A stretch of DNA of 51,261 bases, from the NCBI GenBank assembly GCA_002478885.1, contig DLKC01000035.1:265-51525 (forward strand), read 5' to 3'. A program made the translations under genes and the position numbers. Below, in pieces: positions 35,049 to 44,065 of this stretch. The DNA comes from Chitinophagaceae bacterium UBA7600. Its GTDB lineage: Bacteria > Bacteroidota > Bacteroidia > Chitinophagales > Chitinophagaceae. Position 1 is the first letter of the stretch. Every line of letters begins with the position of its first letter. The notes beneath the pieces are model-generated. The model was not told where the DNA came from. It was given only the letters and a program-made list of their open reading frames with translations, and did no database searches.

Positions 35049-36575
35049 ATGCCATTATTTGACATACAGTTACCAAATAGTGTCGCCAGAGCCCTTCGGT
35101 TACCTCAGAATGATCCTCGCAGGCAACAGCTTCGTGTGCTGAAACGATTACTCTCAAAAGCTAAGTTTACCGAGTTCGGGCAGAAGTACAGGTTCGATGA
35201 AATTTTATTAAGCCGCCATCCTGGGAAAAAATTTCAGGAGATGGTTTCTGTTTATAATTATGACACCATATTTAAAGAGTGGTGGCATAAATCGCTTGAA
35301 GGCGAAGTTGACATTTGCTGGCCGGGCAAAATAAAATATTACGCGCTAAGCAGCGGCACAAGCGAGGCCTCCAGTAAATACATTCCTATCACCAACGATC
35401 TGCTCAAGGGTAACCGCATAACCATGGTAAAGCACTTGCTTACATTGCGCAATTATGAAGGTATTCCGGTAAGATCCATAGGTAAAGGCTGGCTAATGAT
35501 CGGTGGCAGTACGGCGCTCGAAAAAAATGCCGGGTATTATGCGGGTGATCTCAGTGGCATTACAGCTAAAAAAGTTCCTTTCTGGTTTTCGCCGTTTTAT
35601 AAACCTGGAAGAAAAATCGCAAGAGAGAAAGACTGGAACAAAAAACTGGAAGAGATCGTCGAAAAAGCACCTGAATGGGATATCGGTTTTGTTGTTGGCG
35701 TGCCCGCCTGGATTCAGATGTGCATGGAAAAAATTATTGAGCGCTACAACCTGGACAATATTCACGACATATGGCCGCACTTACATTTCTTTGTACATGG
35801 CGGCGTAAGTTTTGAACCATACAAAAAAGGCTTTGAAAAATTACTCGGCAAACCCATAACTTATATCGAGACCTATCTTGCAAGTGAAGGTTTCATCGCT
35901 TACCAGGACATGCAATACTCTCGTGGCATGCATCTCGTTTTAAACGAGCATATCTTTTTTGAATTCATTCCGTTTGATTATAAAAATTTTGACGACAGCG
36001 GCAACCCCGTAGCCGATCCACAGGCGTTAATGATCCACGAGGTGGAAGAAGGAAAAGACTATGCCTTATTGCTGAGCACAAGTGCCGGTGCGTGGCGATA
36101 CCTTATCGGTGATACCATTCGTTTTATTGATAAAGAAAAATGCGAAATCATTATAACCGGTCGCACGAAACATTTTTTAAGTCTTGTAGGGGAGCATCTC
36201 AGTGTCGACAATATGAACAAGGCTATACAAATGGCTACCGACGAAATGAACGTGAGTATTCCCGAATTCACGGTTGTAGGTAAACCTTATGGCTCCTTCT
36301 TTGCACATCACTGGTATGTTGCAAGCAACGATCCCGTAAATGCAGAAACACTTAGGCTAAAGATCGACGAAAAACTAAAAGAGTTGAACGACGACTATCG
36401 CGTTGAGCGTGGCAGCGCACTCAAAGAAATTTTTCTTGATGTTTTGCCCGAAGAGCGCTTCATGGAATTTATGCGCCTCAAAGGAAAGATTGGCGGCCAG
36501 CATAAATTTCCACGTGTATTAAAAGGCCGCATGCTCGAAGACTGGAATAAATTTCTTAAAGGGGAATTGGTGTAG
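35049..36575 (+). CDS. GH3-family acyl-adenylating protein
   Basis: A 508-residue member of the GH3 family, named after plant auxin-responsive proteins and belonging to the acyl-adenylate superfamily. The ATP-binding SSGTSEASSKYIPIT is near residues 100-114, YLASEGFIAYQ near 277-287, and GDTIRFIDKEKCEIIITGRTK near 355 leads into the C-terminal domain (LVGEHLSVDN). Plant enzymes join amino acids to acids; bacterial substrates are mostly unknown. The start lies 7 bases downstream of a GTTAACGC stretch, with no clear ribosome site. Confidence 0.9.
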   Translation: MPLFDIQLPNSVARALRLPQNDPRRQQLRVLKRLLSKAKFTEFGQKYRFDEILLSRHPGKKFQEMVSVYNYDTIFKEWWHKSLEGEVDICWPGKIKYYALSSGTSEASSKYIPITNDLLKGNRITMVKHLLTLRNYEGIPVRSIGKGWLMIGGSTALEKNAGYYAGDLSGITAKKVPFWFSPFYKPGRKIAREKDWNKKLEEIVEKAPEWDIGFVVGVPAWIQMCMEKIIERYNLDNIHDIWPHLHFFVHGGVSFEPYKKGFEKLLGKPITYIETYLASEGFIAYQDMQYSRGMHLVLNEHIFFEFIPFDYKNFDDSGNPVADPQALMIHEVEEGKDYALLLSTSAGAWRYLIGDTIRFIDKEKCEIIITGRTKHFLSLVGEHLSVDNMNKAIQMATDEMNVSIPEFTVVGKPYGSFFAHHWYVASNDPVNAETLRLKIDEKLKELNDDYRVERGSALKEIFLDVLPEERFMEFMRLKGKIGGQHKFPRVLKGRMLEDWNKFLKGELV

Positions 36576-36580
36576 CATTT

Positions 36581-36641
36581 TTACGAACCCGGCATTTGCA
36601 CCTGTAGCATCGCCTGTTGCGTCGCACTCTTTTACAGCATC
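36581..36641 (+). repeat. Dispersed intergenic repeat, A core, copy A12
   Basis: Perfect core at 36616-36627, with CCCGGCA at 36588-36594 on the left. Confidence 0.8.
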
Positions 36642-36757
36642 ACTTTAGTCAGCAGTTCGAACCGAATGTAATCCATTCCGAAACACAAAAGTAACTGCTA
36701 CTACATTGCTCTATCAGAAGAATGTATTTTACGATAACAAGCTGTGTACATAACGAA

Positions 36758-36777
36758 CGCTCCGCTATTGCGGAGCG
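36758..36777. terminator. Inverted repeat between converging genes, possible terminator
   Basis: CGCTCCGC pairs with GCGGAGCG around TATT. There is no long T run on either side, so termination is likely but not certain. Confidence 0.5.
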
Positions 36778-36798
36778 CCTGTTTCAGTTCTACTAAAA

Positions 36799-37299
36799 TC
36801 AGTAATCAGCTGATCTTCTGAACAGGCTAAAATTATGCGCAATCCTTAAACCCACAAAACTATAACTGCCATAAGCGGTAAATATATTTTCAAAACGCAA
36901 CCCTACATCAAGGCGAACATTCCCTATTGGTTGAAAAAGATAACCGACAGCGGCTACCGTGCTCACGCCGGCAACATCTTTATAGGTATCATTTCCGGCA
37001 GCATAACCCGCCTGTGGTTCAACATATAGTCCATAGCCACTGCGGTTAAGCGTGTAACGATAGCCAGCTTTAAGCACAACAAACCCTGCGGAATAACCGT
37101 CCAGTCCCATAATGCCAATCTCGCCGGTTATCGCGTCCGAACCCTGGTTTACCGGCACGCTCAGTTTTAAAAATGTGCCGAAACCATATTGGTGGCTGAA
37201 TTCCTCGCTGTTTTTTCCGACAATTTTAAAGACTTCTATTTGGGCACAAAGACATGTGCTTATGGTAAGCACCAACGCAAGCATTATGGGTTTTTTCAT
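36799..37299 (-). CDS. Small outer-membrane beta-barrel-like protein
   Basis: A 166-residue protein with a signal peptide (MKKPIMLALVLTISTCLCAQ) and strand-rich body with alternating hydrophobic residues (AGFVVLKAGYRYTLN, GLYVEPQAGYAAG, VAAVGYLFQPIGN, VGLRFENIF). It looks like an eight-strand barrel of the OmpA/OmpW-size class, but I recognise no specific family. The C-terminus ends in SADY, not in Phe. It is isolated between two genes on the other strand. Confidence 0.7.
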   Translation of the reverse strand: MKKPIMLALVLTISTCLCAQIEVFKIVGKNSEEFSHQYGFGTFLKLSVPVNQGSDAITGEIGIMGLDGYSAGFVVLKAGYRYTLNRSGYGLYVEPQAGYAAGNDTYKDVAGVSTVAAVGYLFQPIGNVRLDVGLRFENIFTAYGSYSFVGLRIAHNFSLFRRSADY

Positions 37300-37476
37300 G
37301 AAATCTTTTTTGACAAAATAGAAACCACTTCTTTAAAATGCAAGCACCAGTAGTTTTTTATTTATCGGCAAGCTTTGAAAAGTTAGATATGTTCTTCTTA
37401 TTACCAGATTGAACATCGAAATGCGAATGTGTGCGCAGAAAAAAATATTATATTCACAAACCAAAACAACCATCAC

Positions 37477-39192
37477 ATGAGAAAAATCTACACACTCTTT
37501 TTTAGCTGCTGTTTATTTTTAGCAGCCAACGCTCAATGGTCAGACAATACAGAACGGAATCTCGAATTATCAAAAGCCGGGAGCGATGACATTGTTACCG
37601 TAAACAACAAAACCTCGGGAACAGTATGGACTGCATTCTACAGCACCAACCCGGTGACCTTCAATTACGACATGAGGGTTCAACTGATCAACCACGACGG
37701 CACAAAAGTATTTGGAGATAGCGGTCTTGTTATCGGTACAAAAAAGTCAGGCACCGCAACATTTGTCTTCAGCGCCGCAGTGGATGAAAGCAATAACATT
37801 TACGTAGCTTATCAATACCAGAAAGGTTCCGGCTATAATACCCTTATTCAGAAAGTGACACCTGCGGGTGACTTGCCCTGGGGCAAAAATGGCATTGATC
37901 TTGGAACTGGCCTTTCACCATACCCTGCTGTATTAACCAACGGCGAGGTAGTTGTTGCATGGAACGATAATGGCGTTATCGCGTACCAGAAATTATCGCA
38001 GGATGGTGTAAAAGCATGGGATCCTGTAAAAACAATTACATCATCAACAGGGCACACCGTAACGAGGGCACAGGTTGTAGCAAACACAAATGGATTGTTC
38101 AGTATCGTTTACCAGGATCTTTTCGCGTTCCCGATTTATACTAATTTGTTTATGCAGCGTTTTAGAAATAATGGCAAGCCTGACTGGACTGCTGCAAAAA
38201 AAATATCCACCTTAACTACAGCCGCCGCAAGATATTATGATGTAATGGCAGACAACGACAATGTAATCGTAGGGTATTATGGCAACCCACCATTGTCAAA
38301 CCGTTTTGATGCATTCGTGCAGGTCGTAAACAGGAATGGTTCGTTGCCATTAGGTGCAAACGGCGCCGCATTTTCTGACTACGCATCAGATTTTGATCCT
38401 TACGAACAAACAATCAATATTGCGCACGATAATGGTGACTTGTATGCTTATGCAGTTTGTACTTTTACAAACCCCGACCAAACATCGTCCGGTATATACG
38501 CACAAAAGATCAATTTACAGAATGGTAAACGCTTGTTTGGCGACACAGCAAAAAAATTATACCCCATCAGTAAAGACCTGCTTGCTTTAACCGGCGGCGG
38601 TCTTGGTCACAGCAAAGATGGTTGCCTGCGCTTTAGCTTCACCGATCTTCAAAACAGGTTATACTCAGGTGGCTTTGACGAAAAAGGTAAATACCTTACA
38701 AAAGATAAATACACAATACTTTGTCCTACCATTCACGCAAAATTGCGTTTTGGGTTTGCCTACAGCCCCGCAGTTGCAGCAGGTGAATCCGATGAATTCG
38801 TTGCAGTTTGGCAGGAAGATAAAGGCGACGGGGACAGGCCTTATGCACAAAACATAAGTTGCGATGGAACGATTGGGCAGTCAAAATCAAATGCAGTAAC
38901 GGCAGCCGGTGTGCAGGAGGCAAAAATAGCAACCATTGCTGACCTTAAAGTGTATCCAAATCCCGCGACCGATAAGATCTATTTGACTTTAAACAGTGCA
39001 TCAGCCACAAAGTTAAAAATCATCATATCCGATGCTCAAGGTAAAATTGCATACCAGGCTGAACAAATGCTTAACCTTAACAGCAATGTGATTGGGATAA
39101 ACCTGCAGCATTTAACAGCTGGTATGTACTTTGTTCGTGTTTCCGGTAATGGAGTAAAAGACAATACGGCCAAAAGCTTTATTAAGAAATAA
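37477..39192 (+). CDS. Secreted protein with a T9SS C-terminal sorting domain
   Basis: A 572-residue protein from the ATG at 37477 with a signal peptide (MRKIYTLFFSCCLFLAANAQ). The body has repeated WxxxY/NG-rich strands that suggest a beta-propeller or beta-sandwich, without a catalytic motif that I recognise. The last 80 residues, LKVYPNPATDKIYLTLN and then LTAGMYFVRVSG, form a type A sorting domain for the type IX secretion system. It is therefore exported to the surface or medium. Confidence 0.85.
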   Translation: MRKIYTLFFSCCLFLAANAQWSDNTERNLELSKAGSDDIVTVNNKTSGTVWTAFYSTNPVTFNYDMRVQLINHDGTKVFGDSGLVIGTKKSGTATFVFSAAVDESNNIYVAYQYQKGSGYNTLIQKVTPAGDLPWGKNGIDLGTGLSPYPAVLTNGEVVVAWNDNGVIAYQKLSQDGVKAWDPVKTITSSTGHTVTRAQVVANTNGLFSIVYQDLFAFPIYTNLFMQRFRNNGKPDWTAAKKISTLTTAAARYYDVMADNDNVIVGYYGNPPLSNRFDAFVQVVNRNGSLPLGANGAAFSDYASDFDPYEQTINIAHDNGDLYAYAVCTFTNPDQTSSGIYAQKINLQNGKRLFGDTAKKLYPISKDLLALTGGGLGHSKDGCLRFSFTDLQNRLYSGGFDEKGKYLTKDKYTILCPTIHAKLRFGFAYSPAVAAGESDEFVAVWQEDKGDGDRPYAQNISCDGTIGQSKSNAVTAAGVQEAKIATIADLKVYPNPATDKIYLTLNSASATKLKIIISDAQGKIAYQAEQMLNLNSNVIGINLQHLTAGMYFVRVSGNGVKDNTAKSFIKK

Positions 39193-39216
39193 CTCACTTC
39201 TAAAAAGAATTTGAAG

Positions 39217-39250
39217 GAAAGGGCATTCAAAAGATGCTCTTTCTTAATTT
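39217..39250 (+). terminator. Terminator after the T9SS protein gene
   Basis: GAAAGGGCAT (39217-39226) pairs with ATGCTCTTTC (39234-39243, one GU pair), then TTAATTT. Confidence 0.65.
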
Positions 39251-39256
39251 CAGCCT

Positions 39257-40552
39257 ATGAGAAAATCTTTTTGGTTGCCAATCTTCCCGTTAGCAATGTT
39301 CCTCTGTTGTTTTGCACAGCCCAAAACAGACTCAATGCTGCAGAACCTGTTACTGCAAAGCGGATTTGAACTGGTAAAAAATGTTTTGGGGAATAAAGAC
39401 AGTTTTCGTGTACAGATCATTTACACGCAGATCGACCGGGATAAAAAAAACAATCCATCATTTAAGAATTATTATTTCAATGTCGACAGCAATTTATACT
39501 TCAACCCCGCCTCAACAGTAAAGCTTCCATTGGCATTGCTGAGTTTGGAGAAGCTCAATAAAATGAACATTAAAGGAGTGAACAAATACACCGCACTGCA
39601 AATCGACAGCAGTTATTCAAAACAATCCATTGTACTATTCGATACAACTTCGCAGAATGGTTACCCTTCTATAGCCCACTATATAAAAAAGGCATTCCTG
39701 ATAAGCGATAACGATGCCTACAACCGCATGTATGAATTTGTGGGTCAGCAAAACATCAATCGTGGCTTGCACGAAAAAGGGTATGAAAGCATCCGCATAA
39801 CCCGCCAATTCCTTGGATTAACTGCTGAAGAAAACCGGCATACTAATGCAATGCGGTTTATTCACGATGATGGCCGCCTTATTTACCGGCAGCAACCGGC
39901 TTACAACCCCGATTCATTTTACTTTGGCAAAACGATTAAATTAGGCAAGGGGCACCTCAATAGCAATGATAGCCTTATCAATGAACCGATTGACTTTACC
40001 TACGTAAACAATGTTCCGCTGGAAGATCTTCAGCAAATATTGCAATCGGTAATGTTTCCTGCTTCGGTTCCAAAACAGCAAACCTTTGATTTGACAAAGG
40101 CCGACTATAAATTTTTATACCAATACCTTTCGCAGTTTCCTTCAGAAACCAATTACCCGAAATACGACAGCAGCCAATATTACGATAGCTACGTAAAATT
40201 CTATTTCCGTGACAGTACACGCCACCTGCCTTATGGCGTAAGGGTATTTAATAAAGTGGGCTGGGCTTATGGCTTTCTCATCGATGTTTCGTACGTGGTC
40301 GATTTTATCCATAAAACGGAGTTCATGCTCACTTCTACGCTGTATGTAAACAGCGATGGTATTCTGAACGACAACAAATACGATTACGAAACCGTGGGCT
40401 GGCCTTTCTTATACGATATAGGCCAGGTTATTTATAACTATGAATTGAAACGTGACCGTAAATATCAACCTGATCTTGGCAGGTTTATATTGCCCTATGA
40501 AAAACGTGCTGCCGGCGATTCACGGCCGTTGATAAAAGATGTTGACAACTGA
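39257..40552 (+). CDS. Class A beta-lactamase-like serine hydrolase
   Basis: A 431-residue exported protein with a signal region ending CCFAQ, a possible lipoprotein site. The serine hydrolase motif SxxK reads NPASTVKLP (about residues 88-96), the second SDN motif is in LISDNDAYNRM near residue 150, and the third KTG-type motif appears as NKVGWAYG near residue 335. The third motif has Val in place of Thr/Ser. I cannot identify the deacylating glutamate, so hydrolysis of beta-lactams is uncertain; it may be a peptidase-like relative. Confidence 0.75.
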   Translation: MRKSFWLPIFPLAMFLCCFAQPKTDSMLQNLLLQSGFELVKNVLGNKDSFRVQIIYTQIDRDKKNNPSFKNYYFNVDSNLYFNPASTVKLPLALLSLEKLNKMNIKGVNKYTALQIDSSYSKQSIVLFDTTSQNGYPSIAHYIKKAFLISDNDAYNRMYEFVGQQNINRGLHEKGYESIRITRQFLGLTAEENRHTNAMRFIHDDGRLIYRQQPAYNPDSFYFGKTIKLGKGHLNSNDSLINEPIDFTYVNNVPLEDLQQILQSVMFPASVPKQQTFDLTKADYKFLYQYLSQFPSETNYPKYDSSQYYDSYVKFYFRDSTRHLPYGVRVFNKVGWAYGFLIDVSYVVDFIHKTEFMLTSTLYVNSDGILNDNKYDYETVGWPFLYDIGQVIYNYELKRDRKYQPDLGRFILPYEKRAAGDSRPLIKDVDN

Positions 40553-40734
40553 CGATTTGAAATACAACAGTTGAACGGAGCGTCGCAAGCAAAGATGCCA
40601 TTGTTGATGTTGTTCACTCCGTAAAAAAATAATTCCGTTTGCAGCATTTAATTTTTTGGCTAAGGCCGATTGGCGTATTTTCATCATCTCATCACAACAC
40701 TTTAATCATTTAACATTCTAACGAAAATTTAGTC

Positions 40735-42195
40735 ATGAGTAAAAAAGAAAACCTGATGTCTGGCAACAACTCAAGAAGGAATTTTATCCGCAATTCTGCA
40801 GCGGCATTTGCAGGGTTCTATATTGTTCCCCGTCACGTGATTGGCCGCGGCTTTGTCGCTCCCAGCGACAAGTTGATAGTTGCGGGTATTGGCGCCGGCG
40901 GCAAGGGTGAAAGCGACCTGAACATGTTCTCTAAAAGTGGCAAAGCAGAGATCGCGGTGTTATGCGATGTAGACGACAGGCAGTCACTGACCAGTAGAAA
41001 ACGTTTTCCAAAAGCGAAGTATTATAAAGATTTCAGGGAGATGCTGGAGAAAGAAGGCAAATCTATCGATGCCTGTTCCGTTTCTACACCAGACCACACC
41101 CATGCAGTGGCTGCAATGGCAGCGATGCAATTGAATAAACATGTTTATGTGCAGAAACCTTTAACGCATGATATTTATGAAGCCCGTATGCTTACACAGG
41201 CTGCACACCGTTATAAAGTAGTAACACAAATGGGCAACCAGGGAAGCAGTGGTGATGGGGTGCGACAGCTCATCGATTGGTACAAGGCCGGCATTATCGG
41301 CGACGTGCATACGATCTATTGTTATACCGACAGGCCCATATGGCCGCAGGGTGTTGAACGCCCCAAAACGGCTTCACCCATTCCGTCAGAACTGGACTAT
41401 GATCTGTGGCTGGGAACAGCTCCCAAAAAAGACTATTTCGAAGGCGTTCTGCCTTTTAACTGGCGCGGCTGGTGGGATTACGGAACAGGTGCACTCGGCG
41501 ATATGGCCTGCCACATTATGGCTCCTGCCTTTGCGGTCGCTGAACTGGGTTACCCCTCTTCCGCTGAATGCAGTGTGGCCACAAAATATATCCAGAATTG
41601 GCAGAGAGGTTACTGGCCCGACAGCGGCCCGATCTCATCCCACATCACGCTTACCTTTAAAGGCAAGAATGGCAAACCGGATCTTAAACTGCATTGGATG
41701 GACGGCGGTATTCAGCCCGAAAGACCGGATGAACTGGGCGCCAACGAAATAATGGGCGACGGTGGCAATGGTACCATCTTCCTCGGCACAAAAGGTAAAA
41801 TGATGTGTGGCACCTATGGTATCAATCCACAATTATTGCCAACATCAAGAACAAAAGAAACAGTTGTTCCGCAAACAATCGCAAGGGTAAAAAATGGCGA
41901 TGAAGGCCACTATGCAGCATGGGTAGAAGCAGCCATCGCAGGCTACGGTAGCAATGAGGCCAAAAACCTAAGCTCGCATTTCGACATTGCTGGGCCGCTA
42001 ACAGAAAGTGTGCTAATGGGCAACCTTGCCATACGCAGTTATGATATTCAGAAAAAGAACGGAAACGATATCTCTTATCCCGGCCGCAACATCAAGCTGT
42101 TGTGGGATGGCGATAACATGAAAGTCACCAACTTCGACGAGGCCAACCAGTTTGTAAAACGTACTTACAGGGATGGCTGGAGCCTTGGCGTGTGA
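40735..42195 (+). CDS. Gfo/Idh/MocA-family oxidoreductase with a Tat signal
   Basis: A 486-residue NAD(P)-dependent sugar oxidoreductase. The N-terminus SRRNFIRNSAAAFAGFYI is a twin-arginine signal, so the folded, cofactor-loaded enzyme is probably exported. The Rossmann motif VAGIGAGGKGE is near residues 49-59, CDVDD marks the second strand, and VQKPLTHDIYEA (normally EKP) the third motif, with Gln in place of the usual Glu. An alternative start is the ATG at 40756. Many such proteins act on polysaccharide-derived sugars. It stands alone. Confidence 0.88.
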   Translation: MSKKENLMSGNNSRRNFIRNSAAAFAGFYIVPRHVIGRGFVAPSDKLIVAGIGAGGKGESDLNMFSKSGKAEIAVLCDVDDRQSLTSRKRFPKAKYYKDFREMLEKEGKSIDACSVSTPDHTHAVAAMAAMQLNKHVYVQKPLTHDIYEARMLTQAAHRYKVVTQMGNQGSSGDGVRQLIDWYKAGIIGDVHTIYCYTDRPIWPQGVERPKTASPIPSELDYDLWLGTAPKKDYFEGVLPFNWRGWWDYGTGALGDMACHIMAPAFAVAELGYPSSAECSVATKYIQNWQRGYWPDSGPISSHITLTFKGKNGKPDLKLHWMDGGIQPERPDELGANEIMGDGGNGTIFLGTKGKMMCGTYGINPQLLPTSRTKETVVPQTIARVKNGDEGHYAAWVEAAIAGYGSNEAKNLSSHFDIAGPLTESVLMGNLAIRSYDIQKKNGNDISYPGRNIKLLWDGDNMKVTNFDEANQFVKRTYRDGWSLGV

Positions 42196-42210
42196 TCCTT
42201 ATAAGGATCA
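42193..42210. repeat. Perfect 18-base palindrome over the stop codon
   Basis: TGATCCTTATAAGGATCA begins with the stop codon of the oxidoreductase gene and lies four bases before a separate terminator. Confidence 0.5.
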
Positions 42211-42213
42211 ATA

Positions 42214-42254
42214 AAAAGTGCTTTGATGTTTAACATCAAAGCACTTTTACTTTT
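42214..42254. terminator. Long-stem terminator between convergent genes
   Basis: AAAAGTGCTTTGATG pairs with CATCAAAGCACTTTT around a five-base loop. A and T runs on both sides make it suitable for both strands. Confidence 0.85.
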
Positions 42255-42311
42255 ATGGGCCAGGCGACAGAACAGGCATTTGGCTTTCGTTGCGTCGCTC
42301 ACTTGTACGTT
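42251..42311 (+). repeat. Dispersed intergenic repeat, intermediate core, copy A14
   Basis: Core GTTGCGTCGCTC at 42289-42300, followed by ACTTGTAC. It has the A-type dyad but the TC ending of the B type. Confidence 0.7.
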
Positions 42312-42366
42312 CATCGCAATGTTGATCACATGTTTATATTAAGCGGTGTTTGCCGGCACGGCAATA

Positions 42367-43851
42367 CTACTGTTTGAATTTTCCATAAACAGGCTGCCCG
42401 GGGAAAATACCGGGAACCGTTTTGCCATTCTTCAACACAACAACACCGTTTACAATCACATATTCGATGCCTTCGGAAAATGCAAGCCCCTTGTCAAAAC
42501 TTGCTTTGTCGGAAACCGTCGCGGGGGTAAAAATAGTAATGTCTGCATCCGCGCCAACCTGTATTCTTCCCTTGTAGCGCATCATAGGTGCAATATTTTC
42601 CAGTCTTTTTGCGGGCATTAAAGTCATCTTCTCAATGGCTGTTGTAAGATCAATTACTTGCTCTTCTCTTACATATTTACCCAAAACTCTTGAAAAAGTG
42701 CCGGCGGTTCGGGGGTGTGCAAGCGGCGCATAAGGCATCCCGTCCGAGGCAATAAGGGTATTTGGATCTGCTATGCCGGTCTTTATCCAGGCCGGCTGCA
42801 TCAGGTGCATGATCACGGTCCCACCCGTTTTACGATAAGCTTCGAAAGTTTGTTTGGTAAGCCGCTCGCCGGTGGCCACCCATTGCAGGTCGTTATAATC
42901 CATTCCAAGCCTTTCCTGCCAGCCGTCATTGAAAATGGCGCTCTGTAACAGGGTGGAAGCAGCGGTGTATGGATAAAGCTCTGTGGAAACATCAATACCT
43001 CTTTGTTTGGCGCTGGCGATCATATCCAACGCTGTGTTGATATTGCCTAAAGACATGCTGTTGATATGAACCAGGTGCAGGGGCGCTCCGGTAAGTGCGG
43101 CATCTGCAATGGCTTCCTGAATGGAATTGATGTTGGGCTCTCTTACATGAGAAAAGATAAGTGCGTGCAACTCACCCGCGAACCGGTAAACGTTGAACAT
43201 TTCTCCGGGATTTGTTTTGGGCAAATAGCCGATTGGTACACCAATGCCGATGCCTCCTGCTGCAAGCGAGGCCCTGATATTGGCAAACATTTGCGCTGTT
43301 TCTGCAGCACTGATGGTATCGGTATAAGAAGGTCTGATAGCATTAAAAAGATGATCGATTTTCCAATCTCCCCTAAGGTCGGTATGGTATAAGTTGTTTA
43401 CACTGTCTTTGTATTTGTCCATTGCCTTGCAACGCTCGAAGGGCCAGCTTACACTTGCCCCGTAATTGATAAGGGCTTTCGACTTGCGGCTATCATACCA
43501 TTGCTGTAAAAACTCGATGCCCCATTCCAGTTCGAGGGCTGTGGTAAGACCGTCGTGTAACTGGTATTCCTGCTCTGCATTACTCCTGCCGTGCACATGA
43601 AGATCGATAAAGCCTGGTGCCACCACAAGCCCTGTTACATTGAGCTCTTGTTTTCCTTTGATGGGATCGGACGTGATCTGTGCAATCCGGTTATTAATGA
43701 TGCCTACATTCTTTACCGCATCGAGTTTTGTTTCGGGATCAATTACTCTTCCGCCGGTGAGCACAATATCGTAGAGAAGGTTTGATTGTGCAGTTGCTTT
43801 AGTTGCAGCGAAGGCACAAAAAATAAAAATGAAGAAGATTAATGATTTCAT
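42367..43851 (-). CDS. Exported D-aminoacylase-like amidohydrolase
   Basis: About 494 residues, starting MKSLIFFIFIFCAFAATKAT (ATG 43851); an ATG at 43866 would add five residues. The N-terminal metal site reads GFIDLHVHGR near residues 81-90, LVHINSMS and ASDGMPYAPLAHPRT follow, giving the His and Asp ligands of the amidohydrolase superfamily. The layout matches N-acyl-D-amino-acid deacylases. The protein is probably periplasmic or lipid-linked through the signal region. It converges with the oxidoreductase gene. Confidence 0.85.
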   Translation of the reverse strand: MKSLIFFIFIFCAFAATKATAQSNLLYDIVLTGGRVIDPETKLDAVKNVGIINNRIAQITSDPIKGKQELNVTGLVVAPGFIDLHVHGRSNAEQEYQLHDGLTTALELEWGIEFLQQWYDSRKSKALINYGASVSWPFERCKAMDKYKDSVNNLYHTDLRGDWKIDHLFNAIRPSYTDTISAAETAQMFANIRASLAAGGIGIGVPIGYLPKTNPGEMFNVYRFAGELHALIFSHVREPNINSIQEAIADAALTGAPLHLVHINSMSLGNINTALDMIASAKQRGIDVSTELYPYTAASTLLQSAIFNDGWQERLGMDYNDLQWVATGERLTKQTFEAYRKTGGTVIMHLMQPAWIKTGIADPNTLIASDGMPYAPLAHPRTAGTFSRVLGKYVREEQVIDLTTAIEKMTLMPAKRLENIAPMMRYKGRIQVGADADITIFTPATVSDKASFDKGLAFSEGIEYVIVNGVVVLKNGKTVPGIFPGQPVYGKFKQ

Positions 43852-43958
43852 CGGGCTGAACTTCATAGTAAGTATGCTTGGTGATGAGGGAAATGCTAAC
43901 ACATTAAATATACGAAACAAACGGAAGCATTCCAATGTAATGCCGGCACAGGTTAACT

Positions 43959-44020
43959 AAGCCGAAGTGTGCGACGCAACGAATGCTGCACAACGATACG
44001 CAGCCGGTTACATAAAAATA
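43959..44020 (-). repeat. Dispersed intergenic repeat, A core, copy A15
   Basis: Perfect core on the minus strand (43969-43980), ending with CCGGTTACATAAA just before a terminator. Confidence 0.8.
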
Positions 44021-44046
44021 AAAAAGCCCCGCATAGCGGGGCTTTT
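44013..44046 (-). terminator. Terminator after the ferredoxin oxidoreductase gene
   Basis: AAAAGCCCCGC pairs with GCGGGGCTTTT around ATA over 11 pairs; on the minus strand the stem is followed by a T-rich stretch. Confidence 0.9.
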
Positions 44047-44065
44047 GATAATATGATCAGTTTGT

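Noticed and set aside
40571..40595. GAGCGTCGCAAGC as a possible further copy of the dispersed repeat
   Set aside because: It matches only about eight bases and has neither the flanking CCGG nor ACTTGTAC.
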